Source: Gammaproteobacteria bacterium
GTDB taxonomy: Bacteria; Pseudomonadota; Gammaproteobacteria; Burkholderiales; Burkholderiaceae_E
Length of the DNA stretch: 7,515 nt
Direction: 5' to 3'
NCBI GenBank assembly: GCA_030425615.1
Contig: JAUIAI010000111.1
Location: forward strand, 1 to 7,515
This document shows positions 7,226-7,515 of this stretch, one piece after another. Position numbers and translations under genes: made by a program. Position 1 is the first letter of the stretch. Each line of letters starts with the position of its first letter. A model generated the notes under the pieces. It made no database searches, had not been told where the DNA came from, and saw nothing but the letters and a program-made list of their open reading frames with translations.

Positions 7226-7231
7226 ATTATA
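7226..7231 (-). promoter_or_regulatory. TATAAT -10-like element facing lptD
   Basis: On the minus strand these bases read TATAAT, a perfect sigma-70 -10 hexamer. It faces lptD and would give a leader of roughly 135-140 bases. The -35 position 17 bases upstream (7249-7254) reads TCGGTG, a poor match. On the plus strand the same island reads TATTAT (7225-7230), which could serve amgK but would place its transcription start almost at the ATG. The perfect hexamer is suggestive; direction and use are not established. Confidence 0.35.
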
Positions 7232-7234
7232 GGA
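7231..7234 (+). promoter_or_regulatory. Ribosome binding site of the amgK-like gene
   Basis: AGGA lies six bases before the ATG at 7241. This is the clearest Shine-Dalgarno in the window and fixes the start of the kinase gene. It abuts the AT-rich island, so the promoter and ribosome site of this gene nearly coincide. Confidence 0.65.
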
Positions 7235-7240
7235 ACCCGC

Positions 7241-7515
7241 ATGAAACCCACCGAACCCGACTCACGCCTTGGCGCGATGCTCGACTGGCTGCAGCACGAG
7301 CCCGCCGCCGCCGGCCATGATCCGCACTCGCTGGCACCCGCCTCGAGCGACGCGAGCTTTCGCCGCTACTTCCGCATTCAGCCGCGGGATCCGGCGGTTT
7401 CCCCGCTGATCGTCATGGACGCGCCGCCCGAACACGAGAACACCCGCGTGTTCGAGAGGGCGGCCAGACTGCTGGCGTCGGCGGTCACCCCGGTCCCCGC
7501 GAGCCGGGCCCACGC
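7241..7515 (+). CDS. amgK: AmgK-like N-acetylmuramate/N-acetylglucosamine anomeric kinase (aminoglycoside phosphotransferase fold), 5' part
   Basis: The first 91 codons are present; the gene runs off the window end. The recognisable block is PASSDASFRRYFRI (33-46), followed by LIVMDAPPEHENTRVFERAARLL (56-78). This is the N-lobe start typical of the APH-fold kinases encoded divergently from lptD in Pseudomonas and many other gammaproteobacteria. There AmgK phosphorylates MurNAc/GlcNAc at C1 and MurU then makes the UDP-sugar, a peptidoglycan recycling route that bypasses de novo synthesis. The catalytic loop and DFD-type metal motif would lie beyond the window and cannot be checked. The start at 7241 has a well-spaced AGGA. 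A murU gene is expected downstream if the usual order holds. Other sugar or choline-type APH kinases remain possible on this fragment, but the motif and position both favour AmgK. Confidence 0.87.
   Translation, partial: MKPTEPDSRLGAMLDWLQHEPAAAGHDPHSLAPASSDASFRRYFRIQPRDPAVSPLIVMDAPPEHENTRVFERAARLLASAVTPVPASRAH

Larger units (their letters stand above)
7081..7240. promoter_or_regulatory. Divergent lptD / amgK intergenic promoter region
   Basis: This 160-base gap separates the divergent lptD and amgK starts, so promoters for both must lie in or near it. Two small hairpins fall in the presumed lptD leader: GCGGC/GCCGC at 7108-7112 and 7117-7121, and GCGGC/GCCGC at 7151-7155 and 7159-7163. In otherwise very GC-rich DNA, the only AT-rich island is TATTATA at 7225-7231, next to the amgK start. 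I saw no sequence matching the sigma-E promoter known for E. coli lptD, and no obvious operator repeat. No gene is supported here: a minus-strand reading frame starting at 7205 runs out of frame into lptD and looks spurious. Confidence 0.5.

Noticed and set aside
4162..7320. A 1052-codon open frame on the plus strand, antisense to lptD and surA
   Set aside because: It lies opposite two secure genes. Its composition is that of the reverse of high-GC codons, it shows no recognisable domain, and long antisense frames are expected at this GC content.
7473..7515. A possible frameshift at the window end in the AmgK-like gene, because the VTPVPASRAH segment departs from the usual AGVxVP pattern
   Set aside because: The frame stays open, the spacing is right, and a few divergent residues at the edge are not enough evidence for an error.

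Overview
The window is high-GC DNA. From about base 550 onward it reads as one gammaproteobacterial chromosomal segment: the lptD-surA-ksgA outer-membrane and ribosome-maturation cluster, its neighbours gloA, plsC and a YgjP-type metallopeptidase, and a divergent amgK-type kinase. LptD, SurA and a short Ni-type glyoxalase I point to a Gram-negative proteobacterium. The order resembles Chromatiales, Xanthomonadales and Pseudomonas-like genomes. I cannot name a genus from sequence alone.

Layout. Bases 5-550 (+) hold a multi-pass membrane protein of actinobacterial appearance that stops abruptly, and it looks joined to the proteobacterial segment. Bases 547-1302 (+) are a PlsC-family acyltransferase. 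Bases 1299-2112 (+) are a YgjP/DUF45 metallopeptidase broken by an internal deletion and frameshift. A short GC hairpin separates these from a leftward block: gloA (2137-2538), ksgA/rsmA (2535-3446), surA (3450-about 4778) and lptD (4765-7080). These four overlap or nearly touch, so they are probably one transcript read lptD-surA-ksgA-gloA. A 160-base divergent intergenic region (7081-7240) follows, then the 5' part of an AmgK-like sugar kinase (7241 to the window end).

How the genes fit together. LptD is the outer-membrane LPS translocon barrel and SurA is the periplasmic chaperone that escorts barrels such as LptD. KsgA methylates 16S rRNA during 30S assembly. GloA detoxifies methylglyoxal. 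PlsC makes phosphatidic acid for the envelope, and AmgK starts cell-wall sugar recycling. The common thread is envelope biogenesis and housekeeping. I see no phage, transposon, CRISPR, defence system, secondary-metabolite cluster or RNA gene, and no convincing undescribed system.

The points most worth checking are the apparent chimeric junction near base 510-546, the deletion inside ygjP near base 1900, the absence of pdxA between surA and ksgA, and an LptD with only one of the two usual interdomain disulfides.
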